A DNA stretch of 64,000 nt from an uncultured Sunxiuqinia sp. (GCF_947495665.1 NZ_CANLZV010000004.1:62001-126000); one strand, 5' to 3'. Shown: positions 27,575 through 37,127, numbered from the stretch's first letter. Numbers and translations: made by a program. Notes: a model not told the origin generated them from the letters alone.

Positions 27575-28405
27575 TTATTCTTTCCAAACCGAATCAAGCA
27601 CTTCCCACAATTCAGCACGCACGTGACTTCGCGATTCATTTGTCTCCTGCATCAACATGTCGATATCTTTACCGGCATGGGCATTCTCAAAGGCTCCATA
27701 TACATCGGCTGCCCCCAGTTTCGAAAAGTCAGCAAAGTAATCAACAGTTACATAATCAAAAGGCAAGCTTTCCCCAAATGGGTAAACCGACTGCCACAAG
27801 GACCAGCCACTACGGGTATCGGCATTAATCAATGCCTGGTGCACGGGGCGCCATACGTTCATTTCATTGTTCACATAGGCACCTCCATGTCCAGGCTTAA
27901 CTTTCATGCTGTTGACCTGAATGTATTTAAAATTGCCGGGGCCACCTTCTGGATAAACAGCGCCAACCCGACGAATCAGAACTTGCCGGACAAGCTGCCG
28001 GCTATCCATCGTTTCTTCAAACAACTCATCCAGATCCGCTTCAGGATGCACCTTTTCCATGTCCACCGAAAAGGTATGCTCCAATTTAGCCGGATCATCA
28101 AATAGCGCAACGGTAACAAAGTTATACTCATCATCAGCGCCCGTGTAATGAATGCGGTACAACACCCATCCAATGATCTCCCCTTGGTTAATGCGCTCCT
28201 GGTGGATGGGCTTCCACACCTTCTGCTCAAGGTCAACATACTTACCCTCATCGCCAGCTTCCACTTTCATGAAATCAACCACTGCAAAAAGCGAGGGTTC
28301 ATCCTGAGCCTGGCTGGTAAAAAGCCCGGCTCCAAAAACAAATGCGATTGCCAAAGCCCAACGCATTACCTTCCGACTCATGTCATCTTTTGTACTCATT
28401 TTCAT
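27575..28405 (-). CDS. Secreted protein with duplicated alpha/beta-barrel-like domain
   Basis: 276 residues with a signal peptide (cleavage near T-S-Q-A-Q, about 34; the exact start among Met 1, 3 and 9 is uncertain). The mature protein is an internal duplication. Repeat 1 has VDFMKVEAGDEGKYVDLEQ, VWKPIHQ, then GWVLYRI and YNFVTVALFDD. Repeat 2 has VNSMKVKPGHGGAYVNNEM, VWRPVHQ, then GWSLWQSV and FDYVTVDYFAD. The pattern resembles dimeric alpha/beta-barrel (ABM/NIPSNAP-like) modules, which as a tandem could fold into one pseudo-dimer. No catalytic residue is evident. It is single-gene, with its own terminator. Function unknown. Confidence 0.75.
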   Translation of the reverse strand: MKMSTKDDMSRKVMRWALAIAFVFGAGLFTSQAQDEPSLFAVVDFMKVEAGDEGKYVDLEQKVWKPIHQERINQGEIIGWVLYRIHYTGADDEYNFVTVALFDDPAKLEHTFSVDMEKVHPEADLDELFEETMDSRQLVRQVLIRRVGAVYPEGGPGNFKYIQVNSMKVKPGHGGAYVNNEMNVWRPVHQALINADTRSGWSLWQSVYPFGESLPFDYVTVDYFADFSKLGAADVYGAFENAHAGKDIDMLMQETNESRSHVRAELWEVLDSVWKE

Positions 28406-28739
28406 GTCATTTAAAGTTATTCAATCAATTCCTGAATAAGTTACCACTTATTTAGATTAAATAAAAATAAAACCTAAAGGGCAAGAACCTAACCACCAGT
28501 CGATTAACATACTAAAAAGCATCGGCAGTGACATAAAAAAATCGTTTAATTAATGTAAAAATCACCCAGCAGCAGGAAGTTTCATTAAATCGTCTAATTT
28601 TGGGTTAACAAATCCAAAAGTTCGGAAACAACTGATAAACCGATGAATTGTCTTTCTCAAAAGAAAATTCGAGATTTGCAGATACAAAAAAACAAGATCA
28701 TCCGTTCAATTATTCAGATATTCAGAAACAAAAACAATT
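28406..28739. other. Divergent intergenic region
   Basis: AT-rich, no gene seen. TAATTTTG (28595-28602) is an exact -7 match on the plus strand, about 138 bases upstream of the barrel protein gene; no good TTTG lies at the right distance. On the minus strand TAACTTTA lies close to the start of the secreted protein gene, one base off the -7 consensus. Confidence 0.5.
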
Positions 28740-29417
28740 ATGAAACACCGATACCATAACCTTTTGCTCCTCCTTCTTTTGTTCCTTATCAGTCAATCGG
28801 CGTTCTCGCAGCGAGCCATGGACCTATCCTTCACCGGCAGCCCTTCCATCAACTGGTTTTCCTCCGACACCGAGGGCGTTGAATCAGGAAAAGTAGCCAT
28901 GGGTTTTGATTACGGAGTAAATGCGGACTTTTATTTTGATGCCGAAAACAAGTACGCCATTTCTACCGGATTAATTGTCAACAACGTGGGAGCCAAACTG
29001 AGTTACTACAACCCAATGGGCGATATTCAGTTTGCCGGCGAAAGCTTTGCTTCAGGAGCCTCTTTCCGCTACCGGCTAAAATATGTCGAAGTTCCCCTGA
29101 TGATAAAGTTACACACCAGCCAGTTTCAACGCTGGTCGTACTGGGGACAGTTTGGCTTCTCCTCCTTTGTGAACATCCAGGCCAAAGGCGACAGCAGCGA
29201 CGGCAGATTCGATAAGCACAAGATCAATGATGAAGTCAAATTATTCAACCTCGCCCTGAACATTGGTATTGGCTCCAACTTTGACTTGGGAGGCGACAAC
29301 GCCATCGCCCTTGGGCTGGTGTACAAAAACGGTTTTATGGATGTAACATCCAATGACCAGTTTGAAGACAAAACAACCTTAAATTCACTCGTTCTGAAAC
29401 TGGGCTTGATATTCTAA
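28740..29417 (+). CDS. PorT-family outer-membrane beta-barrel protein
   Basis: 225 residues with a signal peptide (cleavage near S-A-F-S-Q, about 24). The rest alternates amphipathic strands with short turns: GFDYGVNADFYF, YAISTGLIVNNVGAKLSYY, LKYVEVPLMIKLHT, WSYWGQFGFSSFVNI, FNLALNIGIGSNFDLGG, AIALGLVYKNGFMDV. It ends in LKLGLIF, the aromatic C-terminus of an outer-membrane barrel. The LKYVEVPLMIKL strand is characteristic of the PorT/OMP_b-brl_2 group. About eight strands are expected. It is monocistronic. Transport or structural role unknown. Confidence 0.85.
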   Translation: MKHRYHNLLLLLLLFLISQSAFSQRAMDLSFTGSPSINWFSSDTEGVESGKVAMGFDYGVNADFYFDAENKYAISTGLIVNNVGAKLSYYNPMGDIQFAGESFASGASFRYRLKYVEVPLMIKLHTSQFQRWSYWGQFGFSSFVNIQAKGDSSDGRFDKHKINDEVKLFNLALNIGIGSNFDLGGDNAIALGLVYKNGFMDVTSNDQFEDKTTLNSLVLKLGLIF

Positions 29418-29493
29418 AGCCTGTCTCCGGCTTCGAAATAAACGATTGTGGCAATTCGACAGGCAATCAAGGGGTTTTTTATTCTTTTTCAGT

Positions 29494-29501
29494 TATTTTT
29501 G
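29494..29501 (+). promoter_or_regulatory. Bacteroidota -7 box before nadE
   Basis: TATTTTTG matches TAnnTTTG exactly. A T-rich stretch (29475-29480) stands near the -33 position but is not a clean TTTG. The leader to the nadE start would be about 135 bases. Confidence 0.45.
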
Positions 29502-29641
29502 CGAATCCCATAGGATCCGTTTGAAAACGAATAAATTATCAGATGAAACACCCATGACTGCGATTTCCGGATACCAGGAGCATGCTACAAGTAGCTTATT
29601 CGGTGTCTTGATTTTCGGGTCCTGGCTCTAATTTAAAACAC

Positions 29642-31285
29642 ATGAAAATTGCACTGGCGCAACTGAATTACCATATTGCCAACTTCGAGGCAAACACCAA
29701 TAAAATTATCGGAGCTATCCGGCAGGCTGAAGAACAAGGAGCTGAACTTGTCGTTTTTTCAGAACTGGCAGTTACCGGCTATTATCCGCATGATTTACTG
29801 GAACGCAAAGAGTTTATTAAGAAAGCCGAACAGGCCATTCTGAAAATTGCGCAGGAGTGCACCAACATTGCGGCGCTGGTTGGCGCACCAAGCATCAATC
29901 AAAGTCCGCGAGGTAAGAAATTATTCAACTCTGCATACTTGCTTAACCAAGGAAAGGTTGAAACCGTACGCCACAAGTCATTATTGCCAACCTACGACAT
30001 TTTTGACGAATACCGCCACTTTGAACCCAACCGCCAATTTGAAATCGTTCCGTTTAAAGGCAAGAAGCTAGCCATCACCATTTGTGAAGACCTGTGGGAC
30101 GAACAGCCCACCCAAAATGAATTTGGAAAAGATAAATTATACACCCGGTCGCCGCTGGAAGAGCTCAGCAAGCACCAGCCTGATTTGGTGATCAACCTGT
30201 CGGCATCACCGTTTTCCTACAACCAGGAAAACTGGCGCAAAGACACCTTGGTCAAAAAAGCCATCAAATACCAACTTCCGATTGTCTATGTCAACCAGGT
30301 TGGCGCGCAAACCGAAATTGTGTTCGATGGCGGTTCCTTTTTCCTGAAAGAAGATGGAACCATTCCCGTGGAACTGGCCTATTTTGAAGAAGACTTTCAG
30401 GTGATTGATACCGATAATCCTACTTCAAAACCAATCGAACACGAGGATTACATTGCCAAAATTCACCAGGCCTTGGTTTTAGGCATTCGCGACTATTTTC
30501 AGAAAATGGGCTTTAAAGATGCCATACTGGGGCTATCCGGCGGGATTGATTCAGCACTGGTTTGTGCCTTGGCCGTTGAAGCCCTAGGCAAAGATCATGT
30601 ACGTGGCGTACTAATGCCCTCCCGCTACTCGTCAGACCACAGCATTGACGATGCTGTAAAACTGGCTGAAAACCTCGGAATCAGGCACGACACCATCGCT
30701 ATCCAAAGCATGGTCAATGATTTTGAAGAACAACTAAAACCCTTGTTCAATAACCTGCCACCCAATGTGGCCGAAGAAAATATCCAGGCCCGCACACGAG
30801 GCATCCTGGTGATGGCTCTTTCCAACAAGTTTGGCAATATTTTGCTGAACACGACCAACAAAAGTGAGTGCGCTGTGGGCTACGGCACCTTGTATGGCGA
30901 CATGAATGGTGGACTGTCGGTATTAGGCGATGTTTACAAAACCGATGTTTATAAACTCTCCCACTACATCAACCGCGAGCAGGAGATCATTCCACACAAC
31001 AGCATTGTCAAGCCACCGTCGGCCGAATTACGCCCCGACCAAAAAGACACGGATTCCCTGCCCGATTACGATATTTTGGATGCGGTACTGTTCAATTACA
31101 TTGAAATGAACCTATCTCCGGATGAAATTATTAGCAAGGGTTTTGAGCCGGAAACCGTTTTAAAGATAACTCGAATGGTCAATCAAAATGAGTACAAACG
31201 GTTTCAATCCCCTCCAATTTTAAGAGTAAGTTCAAAAGCTTTTGGCTTTGGCCGAAGAATGCCCCTGGTGGCCAGGTATAATTAG
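29642..31285 (+). CDS. nadE: Glutamine-dependent NAD+ synthetase
   Basis: 547 residues, two domains. Residues 1 to about 260 are a carbon-nitrogen hydrolase (glutaminase) domain with the catalytic triad regions VVFSELAVTGYYP (Glu), VRHKSLLPTYDIFDE (Lys) and AITICEDLWDE (Cys). Residues about 270-547 are the ammonia-dependent synthetase domain, with the PP-loop GLSGGIDSALVCALA (about 297), the GVLMPSRYSS segment and NKSECAVGYGTLYGDMNGGL. It converts deamido-NAD to NAD with glutamine as nitrogen donor, the last step of NAD synthesis. Length and motifs are complete. It is monocistronic. Confidence 0.97.
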   Translation: MKIALAQLNYHIANFEANTNKIIGAIRQAEEQGAELVVFSELAVTGYYPHDLLERKEFIKKAEQAILKIAQECTNIAALVGAPSINQSPRGKKLFNSAYLLNQGKVETVRHKSLLPTYDIFDEYRHFEPNRQFEIVPFKGKKLAITICEDLWDEQPTQNEFGKDKLYTRSPLEELSKHQPDLVINLSASPFSYNQENWRKDTLVKKAIKYQLPIVYVNQVGAQTEIVFDGGSFFLKEDGTIPVELAYFEEDFQVIDTDNPTSKPIEHEDYIAKIHQALVLGIRDYFQKMGFKDAILGLSGGIDSALVCALAVEALGKDHVRGVLMPSRYSSDHSIDDAVKLAENLGIRHDTIAIQSMVNDFEEQLKPLFNNLPPNVAEENIQARTRGILVMALSNKFGNILLNTTNKSECAVGYGTLYGDMNGGLSVLGDVYKTDVYKLSHYINREQEIIPHNSIVKPPSAELRPDQKDTDSLPDYDILDAVLFNYIEMNLSPDEIISKGFEPETVLKITRMVNQNEYKRFQSPPILRVSSKAFGFGRRMPLVARYN

Positions 31286-31374
31286 TTTAAAAAGGCTTGA
31301 TTTTCCCTGCACACCCCATAAAATGAGAGGTCACCACAATCAGCCTCACTCAAGGGCAAATAAGTCGTCAAAAG

Positions 31375-31405
31375 ATTTTTTATTTGTTAAATTTAGTTAA
31401 CTTTG
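31375..31405 (+). promoter_or_regulatory. Bacteroidota promoter of the Crp/Fnr gene
   Basis: TAACTTTG (31398-31405) is an exact -7 match. A TTTT run at 31376-31379 stands about 18 bases upstream, at the -33 position. It gives a short leader of about 25 bases to the ATG at 31435. Confidence 0.55.
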
Positions 31406-31434
31406 ATGCTGTATAACATATAAAGTTGGAATAT

Positions 31435-32136
31435 ATGCTGAGTCATGAAAGGGGAATTAAGGAGATGCTCGAAAATCCAGAATCGGTTTTCAGTTTGTTA
31501 ACTCCCGATGAAAAAGAGCAACTACTCAAACATATCACGCTCGCCAATTTTAAGAAAAATGAGTTCATCTATAAGGAAGGTGATAAACCCAGCGGATTCT
31601 TGTTCTTGATTGAAGGAAAAATCAAGATCTTTAAAGAAGGGGTTGGGGGACGCGAACAAATCATTCGCATGACCAAGCCTTGTGGCTTTATTGGGTACCG
31701 CGCTCTTTTGGCCGGAGAAATACACATTGCATCAGCCGTTGCTTTAGAAGACTCACTGGCCTGCCATGTTGATTCCGAATTTTTCTTCGACTACATGCTG
31801 AAAAACTCAGACATTACCGCTAAGCTTTTACGGAAACTGGCCCGCGAACTCGGTTTTTCCAACTCGCGCACCGTTACGCTTACCCAGAAACATATTCGCG
31901 GACGTTTAGCCGAATCCTTGCTTTTATTAAAAGAAAAGTATGGGTATGAAAACGACGGGGCAACGTTGAAAGTGTTCCTTTCGCGCGAAGATATTGCCAA
32001 CCTTTCAAACATGACCACATCCAATGCCATCCGTACGCTTTCCACTTTTGCAGGCGAAAAAGTCATTGCCATTGATGGTCGTAAAATCCGGATTCTAGAC
32101 GCACATAAACTGGATAAAATTAGCAAACTGGGCTAA
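31435..32136 (+). CDS. Crp/Fnr-family transcriptional regulator
   Basis: 233 residues from the ATG at 31435 (an in-frame TTG lies nine bases upstream). The cyclic-nucleotide-binding-fold domain (about 15-130) contains FIYKEGDKPSGFLFLIEGKIKIF. A long dimerisation helix follows (about 130-160). The winged-helix HTH (about 165-230) has HIRGRLAESLLLL, then the recognition region LSREDIANLSNMTTSNAIRTLSTF. There is no N-terminal Cys cluster, so it is not an Fe-S Fnr type. The effector is unknown. It is monocistronic between a good promoter and a strong terminator. Confidence 0.93.
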   Translation: MLSHERGIKEMLENPESVFSLLTPDEKEQLLKHITLANFKKNEFIYKEGDKPSGFLFLIEGKIKIFKEGVGGREQIIRMTKPCGFIGYRALLAGEIHIASAVALEDSLACHVDSEFFFDYMLKNSDITAKLLRKLARELGFSNSRTVTLTQKHIRGRLAESLLLLKEKYGYENDGATLKVFLSREDIANLSNMTTSNAIRTLSTFAGEKVIAIDGRKIRILDAHKLDKISKLG

Positions 32137-32156
32137 AATCCACTAACTATAAAAAG

Positions 32157-32199
32157 CAAAAGGAGAAATTGACCTGTTTCAGCTCAATTTCTCCTTTTG
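32157..32199. terminator. Strong bidirectional terminator
   Basis: CAAAAGGAGAAATTGA (32157-32172) and TCAATTTCTCCTTTTG (32184-32199) form a perfect 16-bp stem with an 11-base loop. The flanking A and T runs suit termination of both the Crp/Fnr gene (plus) and the convergent murF-alr gene (minus). Confidence 0.9.
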
Positions 32200-32264
32200 T
32201 TCTTACTGGCCCCACGCTACCGGAAACCTCCATTTGGACCAAGTCGGATTTTGCAAAAGTTTTC

Positions 32265-34745
32265 TTATTCTTGCGAATACACCCGTCGTACGCGTTGCGA
32301 AATCCCTGTCAAAATCTCATACGGAATCGTTTCGGCCCAAGCAGCAAGCTCCATTAAGCCAATGTGCTCGCCCATCAACTCGACCAAGTCACCCGCTTCT
32401 ACCTCTACTTCCGAAACGTCAATCATCGTCATATCCATGCAAACATTCCCGATAACAGGCACCCGCCCACCATTCACCCATACTTTACCCACGCCATTAC
32501 TGAAGCGGCGGTTGTAACCATCGGCATAACCGACCGGAATGACCGCGATTTGCTTGTGTCGATCCACTTTTCCTTTTCGTCCATAGCCAACGGTCTCTTG
32601 TTTCAACACCGTTTTCACTTGCGAAACAGCCGTTGTCCAACGCGCAATTGGTCTTACGTCAATCGATTCGGAAGCCACTCCATAAAGCCCTATTCCCAGT
32701 CGGACCATATCCATCTGAAACTCCGGGAAGCGCTCAATGCCGGCTGAGTTGAGAATATGCCGGATCACCTTATTTTTTTGATTAGCAACAACCACATCAG
32801 CTAGTTGCTCGAACCGCTCATATTGCCTTCGGGTGAACGCATCATGCAAGGGTTCGTCGGTGGCTGCCAAATGCGAAAAGACCGACTGCACGCGCAGAAT
32901 CCCCTCTTGTTGCACCTGGCTCGCAATTTCAGCCAACTCCTCAGCATCCGAAAATCCCAGGCGGTTCATGCCAGTTTCCAGCTTAATATGAACCGGATAC
33001 TGCGAAACCGCTGAGTGAGCCGCCACCTTATTAAATTTCCGGAACACCTCCCAGGAATAAATGTTGGGTTCCAAGCGGTACTCAATCATCGCATCAAAGC
33101 TGTGTTCCTCCGGGTTCATTACCAAAATGGGCGTTTCAATGCCGGCCTGTCGCAACTCAATTCCCTCATCAGCCACGGCTACCGCCAGGTAGTTCACCTT
33201 CTGGTATTCCAGAGCACGAGCGATTTCCACCGTTCCACTTCCGTAGGAAAAGGCTTTCACCATAACCATTATACGGGTTTCAGGTTTGATTACAGCCCGA
33301 AAAGCGTTCAGGTTCTCCACCAAGGTGTTCAAGCTAATTTCCAGCTGGGTACGATGGTATTTTTTCTGAAGCAAGGAAGACACACTTTCGAATCGAAACT
33401 CACGCGCTCCTTTTAAAAGGATGACTTCATTCTGAAAATCTTCCGTCTTTGCCTGTTTCACAAACTCCTGCGTTGACTCGTAAAACTGGGCCAGCACCTG
33501 AAACACACCTCGATGCTCCTGAATGACCGAACCAATTCCGATGAGTTGATTCACCCGATTCAGCTGCAGCAAACGATTCACCTCCGTGTAGAGTTGATAG
33601 GGCGCAAAGCCAGATTGCTTGATGTCGGATAAAATAACGGTTTTCCGCTGGCTTGGGAAACCGGTTTGTTGATTCAGAAACTGCAAGGCAATTTCCAGCG
33701 AATTGATATCTGAATTGTAAAAGTCATTAATCAGCGTACAGCCATTCACCCCCTGCTTAAGCTCAAGTCGCATGGCAACGGCCTGCAAACTTTCAAACCC
33801 GCAGATGACGGAATCACTCAACCATCCTTTGGCACAAATGAGCGCCAAACAGTGACAAGCATTCTCTATGGAAGCCTCATCAACAAATGGAATCGGAATG
33901 GCATAGCTGGATTTTCCCCACTCAAAAAGAAGCTGGGTTGTTGCCTGGCTGGATTTTACAGTAAACGCCAGATCGGCCGGCAAACCATTGGTTGACCACG
34001 AAAAAATACGGGTTTCGCTTGATGCATATTTTTCAGAAGCCATTTGAAAAACCAGCTCCTGATCCCGCCGGCAAACCAACAAGTTGGCTCCTTCAAAAAG
34101 CCGCAGTTTTTCGCCCACTTTTTCTTCCATCGAAGAAAAGTTTTCCTGATGTGCATCACCAATGTTGGTAAACAAGCCCATTTCCGGACGAATCAATCCG
34201 GTCAGTTTCTCCATTTCGCCGGGCTTTGAAACTCCTGCCTCCAGAATCCCCAACTCCGCATCTCCCTGCATGTTCCAAATTGAAAGCGGAACACCAACCT
34301 GCGAGTTGTAGCTTTTGGGACTTCTAAAAATTCGGAATTCCTGTTGCAGCAAATCAAAAAGCCATTCTTTCACAATGGTTTTCCCATTGCTCCCGGTGAT
34401 TGCCAAAACAGGGAACTGAAATTCATTTCGAATAAAGGCGGATAACTGCTGAAGCGCAGTCAATGTATTCTTTACAACAATAAAAGAGGCTTCCTGAAAG
34501 GCATCCGATTCCTGCGGAGGCGCTGAAACCACAAAATGGCGAACGCCTTTTTCATACAGCTCAAGCAAGTGACGGTGGCCGTCATGACGCTCTCCGACCA
34601 AGGCAAAGAAAAGACAGCCTTCCGGATCGACCAGTGTTCGGCTATCGATGGAAAGCAATGAAACACCCCTCGTTTTTGCAGCACTTCCCGTCACTACGGT
34701 TCCCTCAACAACTGCTGCTATTTTCTCAATTGACAATTGGCTCAT
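32265..34745 (-). CDS. murF-alr: Bifunctional MurF ligase / alanine racemase
   Basis: 826 residues. The N-terminal half (about 1-450) is UDP-N-acetylmuramoyl-tripeptide:D-Ala-D-Ala ligase, with the ATP loop AITGSNGKTIVKEW (about 120), FTNIGDAHQENF and the LINDFYNSDINSLEIAL region. The C-terminal half (about 455-826) is a PLP-dependent alanine racemase, with the lysine motif MVMVKAFSYGSGTVEIAR, HIKLETGMNRLGF and the C-terminal GYADGYNRR and GNVCMDMTMIDV. The enzyme makes D-alanine and attaches D-Ala-D-Ala to the peptidoglycan precursor in the cytoplasm. This fusion is well known in Bacteroidota. It starts 2 bp after tdk ends, so the two are cotranscribed. Confidence 0.96.
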   Translation of the reverse strand: MSQLSIEKIAAVVEGTVVTGSAAKTRGVSLLSIDSRTLVDPEGCLFFALVGERHDGHRHLLELYEKGVRHFVVSAPPQESDAFQEASFIVVKNTLTALQQLSAFIRNEFQFPVLAITGSNGKTIVKEWLFDLLQQEFRIFRSPKSYNSQVGVPLSIWNMQGDAELGILEAGVSKPGEMEKLTGLIRPEMGLFTNIGDAHQENFSSMEEKVGEKLRLFEGANLLVCRRDQELVFQMASEKYASSETRIFSWSTNGLPADLAFTVKSSQATTQLLFEWGKSSYAIPIPFVDEASIENACHCLALICAKGWLSDSVICGFESLQAVAMRLELKQGVNGCTLINDFYNSDINSLEIALQFLNQQTGFPSQRKTVILSDIKQSGFAPYQLYTEVNRLLQLNRVNQLIGIGSVIQEHRGVFQVLAQFYESTQEFVKQAKTEDFQNEVILLKGAREFRFESVSSLLQKKYHRTQLEISLNTLVENLNAFRAVIKPETRIMVMVKAFSYGSGTVEIARALEYQKVNYLAVAVADEGIELRQAGIETPILVMNPEEHSFDAMIEYRLEPNIYSWEVFRKFNKVAAHSAVSQYPVHIKLETGMNRLGFSDAEELAEIASQVQQEGILRVQSVFSHLAATDEPLHDAFTRRQYERFEQLADVVVANQKNKVIRHILNSAGIERFPEFQMDMVRLGIGLYGVASESIDVRPIARWTTAVSQVKTVLKQETVGYGRKGKVDRHKQIAVIPVGYADGYNRRFSNGVGKVWVNGGRVPVIGNVCMDMTMIDVSEVEVEAGDLVELMGEHIGLMELAAWAETIPYEILTGISQRVRRVYSQE

Positions 34746-34747
34746 AA

Positions 34748-35320
34748 TTATTTCACCTTATTGTAGCACACCCGACAAAGTGGTTCATATTCTGACTTCT
34801 CCCCTAAAAAGACTTGCTTGTCATTCGAGACCAGTCGGTGCGAAAACTGAGCCACACTGCCACATCGTACGCAGATGGCATGTACTTTCGACACATAATT
34901 GGCGATTGCCATCAGGTCGGGCATCGGCCCAAAAGGCTTCCCTTGAAAATCCATATCCAACCCGGCAACAATTACCCGAACTCCCATGTCAGCCAATTTC
35001 TGGCAAACATCAACCAGGCCTTTATCGAAAAACTGAGCTTCATCGATGGCCACCACATCCACATTTCCGGCCAGCAACAAAATATTCGCAGAGTTTTCAA
35101 CCGGAGAACTGGGGATGGAATTCTCGTCATGCGACACCACATCCTGCAATGAATAGCGGGTATCGACAATCGGCTTAAAGATTTCCACTTTTTGGCGGGC
35201 AAACTGTGCTCGTCGCAATCGTCTGATTAACTCTTCTGTTTTTCCGGAAAACATGGAACCGGCAATAACTTCTATTGTTCCGCCGTTTTTATGATGACTG
35301 ACATCCCTTTCAAGAAACAT
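34748..35320 (-). CDS. tdk: Thymidine kinase
   Basis: 190 residues, type II thymidine kinase. P-loop [15 protein letters not shown] (about 22), Walker B-like [10 protein letters not shown] with the catalytic Glu, lasso region with AICVRCG and LCRVCYNK giving four Cys for structural zinc. It phosphorylates thymidine in the salvage pathway. It is first in a two-gene operon with murF-alr. Confidence 0.97.
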   Translation of the reverse strand: MFLERDVSHHKNGGTIEVIAGSMFSGKTEELIRRLRRAQFARQKVEIFKPIVDTRYSLQDVVSHDENSIPSSPVENSANILLLAGNVDVVAIDEAQFFDKGLVDVCQKLADMGVRVIVAGLDMDFQGKPFGPMPDLMAIANYVSKVHAICVRCGSVAQFSHRLVSNDKQVFLGEKSEYEPLCRVCYNKVK

Positions 35321-35354
35321 TTACAGTGTTTAAATTTGTATTTTACTACTTTTA

Positions 35355-35362
35355 CAAAAGTA
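35355..35362 (-). promoter_or_regulatory. Candidate -7 box of tdk operon
   Basis: On the minus strand TACTTTTG matches TAnnTTTG exactly, about 35 bases before the tdk ATG. A clear TTTG at the usual distance is missing. The site sits in a small palindrome (CTTTTACAAAAG). Confidence 0.45.
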
Positions 35363-35397
35363 ACGAAATTGTCGGGTTAAATTGTTTTTGAATCATT

Positions 35398-36243
35398 ATG
35401 GAAAAGCACAAATTGATACACCTCATTTTAAAAGATCTGGAAGAATTAAATGAAATTGCCGCCGAGCTAAAACAGTCTCAGGAGCTCTCGCGTTTTATGC
35501 TTGACATTGCCGTTAGCAAGTCGAAACTTGTGGCGCAGGAGTTTGAATTCTTAAAAGAACTCAGCCAGCAGAAAAGCACCAACGGAAGCGCTCTAAAAGA
35601 GCCCGTAACCCTGGCAAGTCCCATTGTTTCGGAACCGGCAATGGAAACAACAGAGGAGGAAATAACAGCAAAGGTAGAATCTCCCAAACAGGCAATTGAA
35701 CAGCCGGAGCCTTCTTCGATTCAACCCGAGAAAAGCGAGGAGCCCACAACAACTGAACCTGAACCTCAGGTAGCCGAAGTTCCTGAGGAACCAATTTCAG
35801 CAGAAACTAACGAGGTAGAACCGGAAGCTGTTGTTAGCCCGAATATTCAAGAAGTGGAAGAAGTAAGTGAAAAACAAACCGTCATGGCTGAGAACTTACC
35901 AGAAGAAGAGGAAGAACCTGTGTTTTCCAAAACCCTTGGTGAAAATTTTGTTACGGGCAAGTCACTGAATGACCTGCTTCTGGAAGGCAAACCAGTAGAC
36001 ACCAAACTGTCCAGTTCACCCATCCAGAAGCTCGAAACAGCCATTGGCCTTAATGACCGCTTTCAATATACCCGGGAACTTTTCAACAACAATCCCGAAC
36101 TTTTTTCACAAACCGTGAAGGAGATTGACCAGGCCCAAAACCTGGAGGAAGCCGTGGCCTATCTGAATTCCAACTTCAAATGGAAAAAGACCGACACCAG
36201 CGTTCAGTTTGCTCAACTGATTAAACGACGTTTCAACAACTAA
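35398..36243 (+). CDS. Conserved acidic protein of unknown function
   Basis: 281 residues, no signal peptide or membrane span. The N-terminal helical segment (about 1-55) is likely coiled coil. A long Glu/Pro/Thr-rich acidic linker (about 65-170) is low-complexity and probably disordered. The C-terminal about 105 residues (FVTGKSLNDLLLEG, SPIQKLETAIGLNDRFQYTRELF, EAVAYLNSNFKWKK) form a compact helical domain that I associate with uncharacterised Bacteroidota proteins located near rsmI. It is followed by rsmI after 41 bp, so the two are probably cotranscribed. I assign no function. Confidence 0.8.
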   Translation: MEKHKLIHLILKDLEELNEIAAELKQSQELSRFMLDIAVSKSKLVAQEFEFLKELSQQKSTNGSALKEPVTLASPIVSEPAMETTEEEITAKVESPKQAIEQPEPSSIQPEKSEEPTTTEPEPQVAEVPEEPISAETNEVEPEAVVSPNIQEVEEVSEKQTVMAENLPEEEEEPVFSKTLGENFVTGKSLNDLLLEGKPVDTKLSSSPIQKLETAIGLNDRFQYTRELFNNNPELFSQTVKEIDQAQNLEEAVAYLNSNFKWKKTDTSVQFAQLIKRRFNN

Positions 36244-36284
36244 ACCGAAATTCAAACTGAGATACATTAATTACACAGCAAAAA

Positions 36285-36977
36285 ATGGGAAAACTATATA
36301 TTGTGCCAACTCCAATTGGCAATTTGGATGATATGACTTTGCGGGCCATCAAAGTTTTAAAGGAAGTGGACTTGATTTTGGCAGAAGACACACGCACCTC
36401 TTCCAAGCTGCTTCATCATTTTGAAATTCAGAAGAAGGTCTTTTCACACCATAAATTTAACGAACATAAAACCGTAGAGCACATTGCCCAGCGTATTGCC
36501 GGGGGCGAAACCATTGCCCTCATTTCGGATGCAGGCACGCCAGCGATAAGTGATCCCGGTTATTTATTGGTGAGAGCTTGCATTGACCATGAAATTGAGG
36601 TTGAATGCCTGCCCGGAGCCACTGCGCTAATTCCAGCCTTGGTCAACTCCGGACTCCCCAACGACCGTTTTTGCTTTGAAGGATTTTTACCACCCAAGAA
36701 AGGACGTCAGAAAAAGCTGATGCAACTGGCCGAAGAAGAACGCACCCTGATTTTTTACGAATCGCCTTACCGACTGGTGAAGAGCCTCGAGCAATTTGCT
36801 GAGTTTTTTGGTGCCGACCGCAGAGCATCCGTTTCACGCGAACTTTCCAAACTGCATGAAGAAAATGCACGAGGCACAGTCACCGAACTCGCCAACCATT
36901 TCAAATCAAAAACTGTTAAGGGGGAAATTGTAATTGTGGTAGAAGGCAAAAGCAAGCCAACAAAAGCCAATAATTGA
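36285..36977 (+). CDS. rsmI: 16S rRNA (cytidine1402-2'-O)-methyltransferase
   Basis: 230 residues, tetrapyrrole-methylase fold. The N-terminus has LYIVPTPIGNLDDMTLRAI. Other signature runs are DLILAEDTRTSSKLLHH, FSHHKFNEH, the GTPAISDPGYLLV cofactor loop, and LPGATALIPALVNSGLPNDRFCFEGFLP. It methylates the 2'-hydroxyl of C1402 in 16S rRNA at the ribosomal P-site, using S-adenosylmethionine. Length is slightly short at the C-terminus compared with E. coli but complete for the catalytic domain. Confidence 0.96.
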   Translation: MGKLYIVPTPIGNLDDMTLRAIKVLKEVDLILAEDTRTSSKLLHHFEIQKKVFSHHKFNEHKTVEHIAQRIAGGETIALISDAGTPAISDPGYLLVRACIDHEIEVECLPGATALIPALVNSGLPNDRFCFEGFLPPKKGRQKKLMQLAEEERTLIFYESPYRLVKSLEQFAEFFGADRRASVSRELSKLHEENARGTVTELANHFKSKTVKGEIVIVVEGKSKPTKANN

Positions 36978-37127
36978 CCACTATCACAAGGAGGTTCAAC
37001 ATTCGGACATTCAACTTCCCGGGCTTTAAAGAACTTCGAACAACTTGATATTTCGAACCTGGAATTTGGAACTTGCAACTTGCAACAAAAGACTCAGTCA
37101 ATAATAAAAAAAGAACAACGGAGCTGC

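Noticed and set aside
29446-29631. 61-codon frame before nadE
   Set aside because: Overlaps the nadE promoter candidate and lacks protein character.
32265-34745. MurF-alanine racemase fusion as a novel protein
   Set aside because: This bifunctional arrangement is well known in Bacteroidota.
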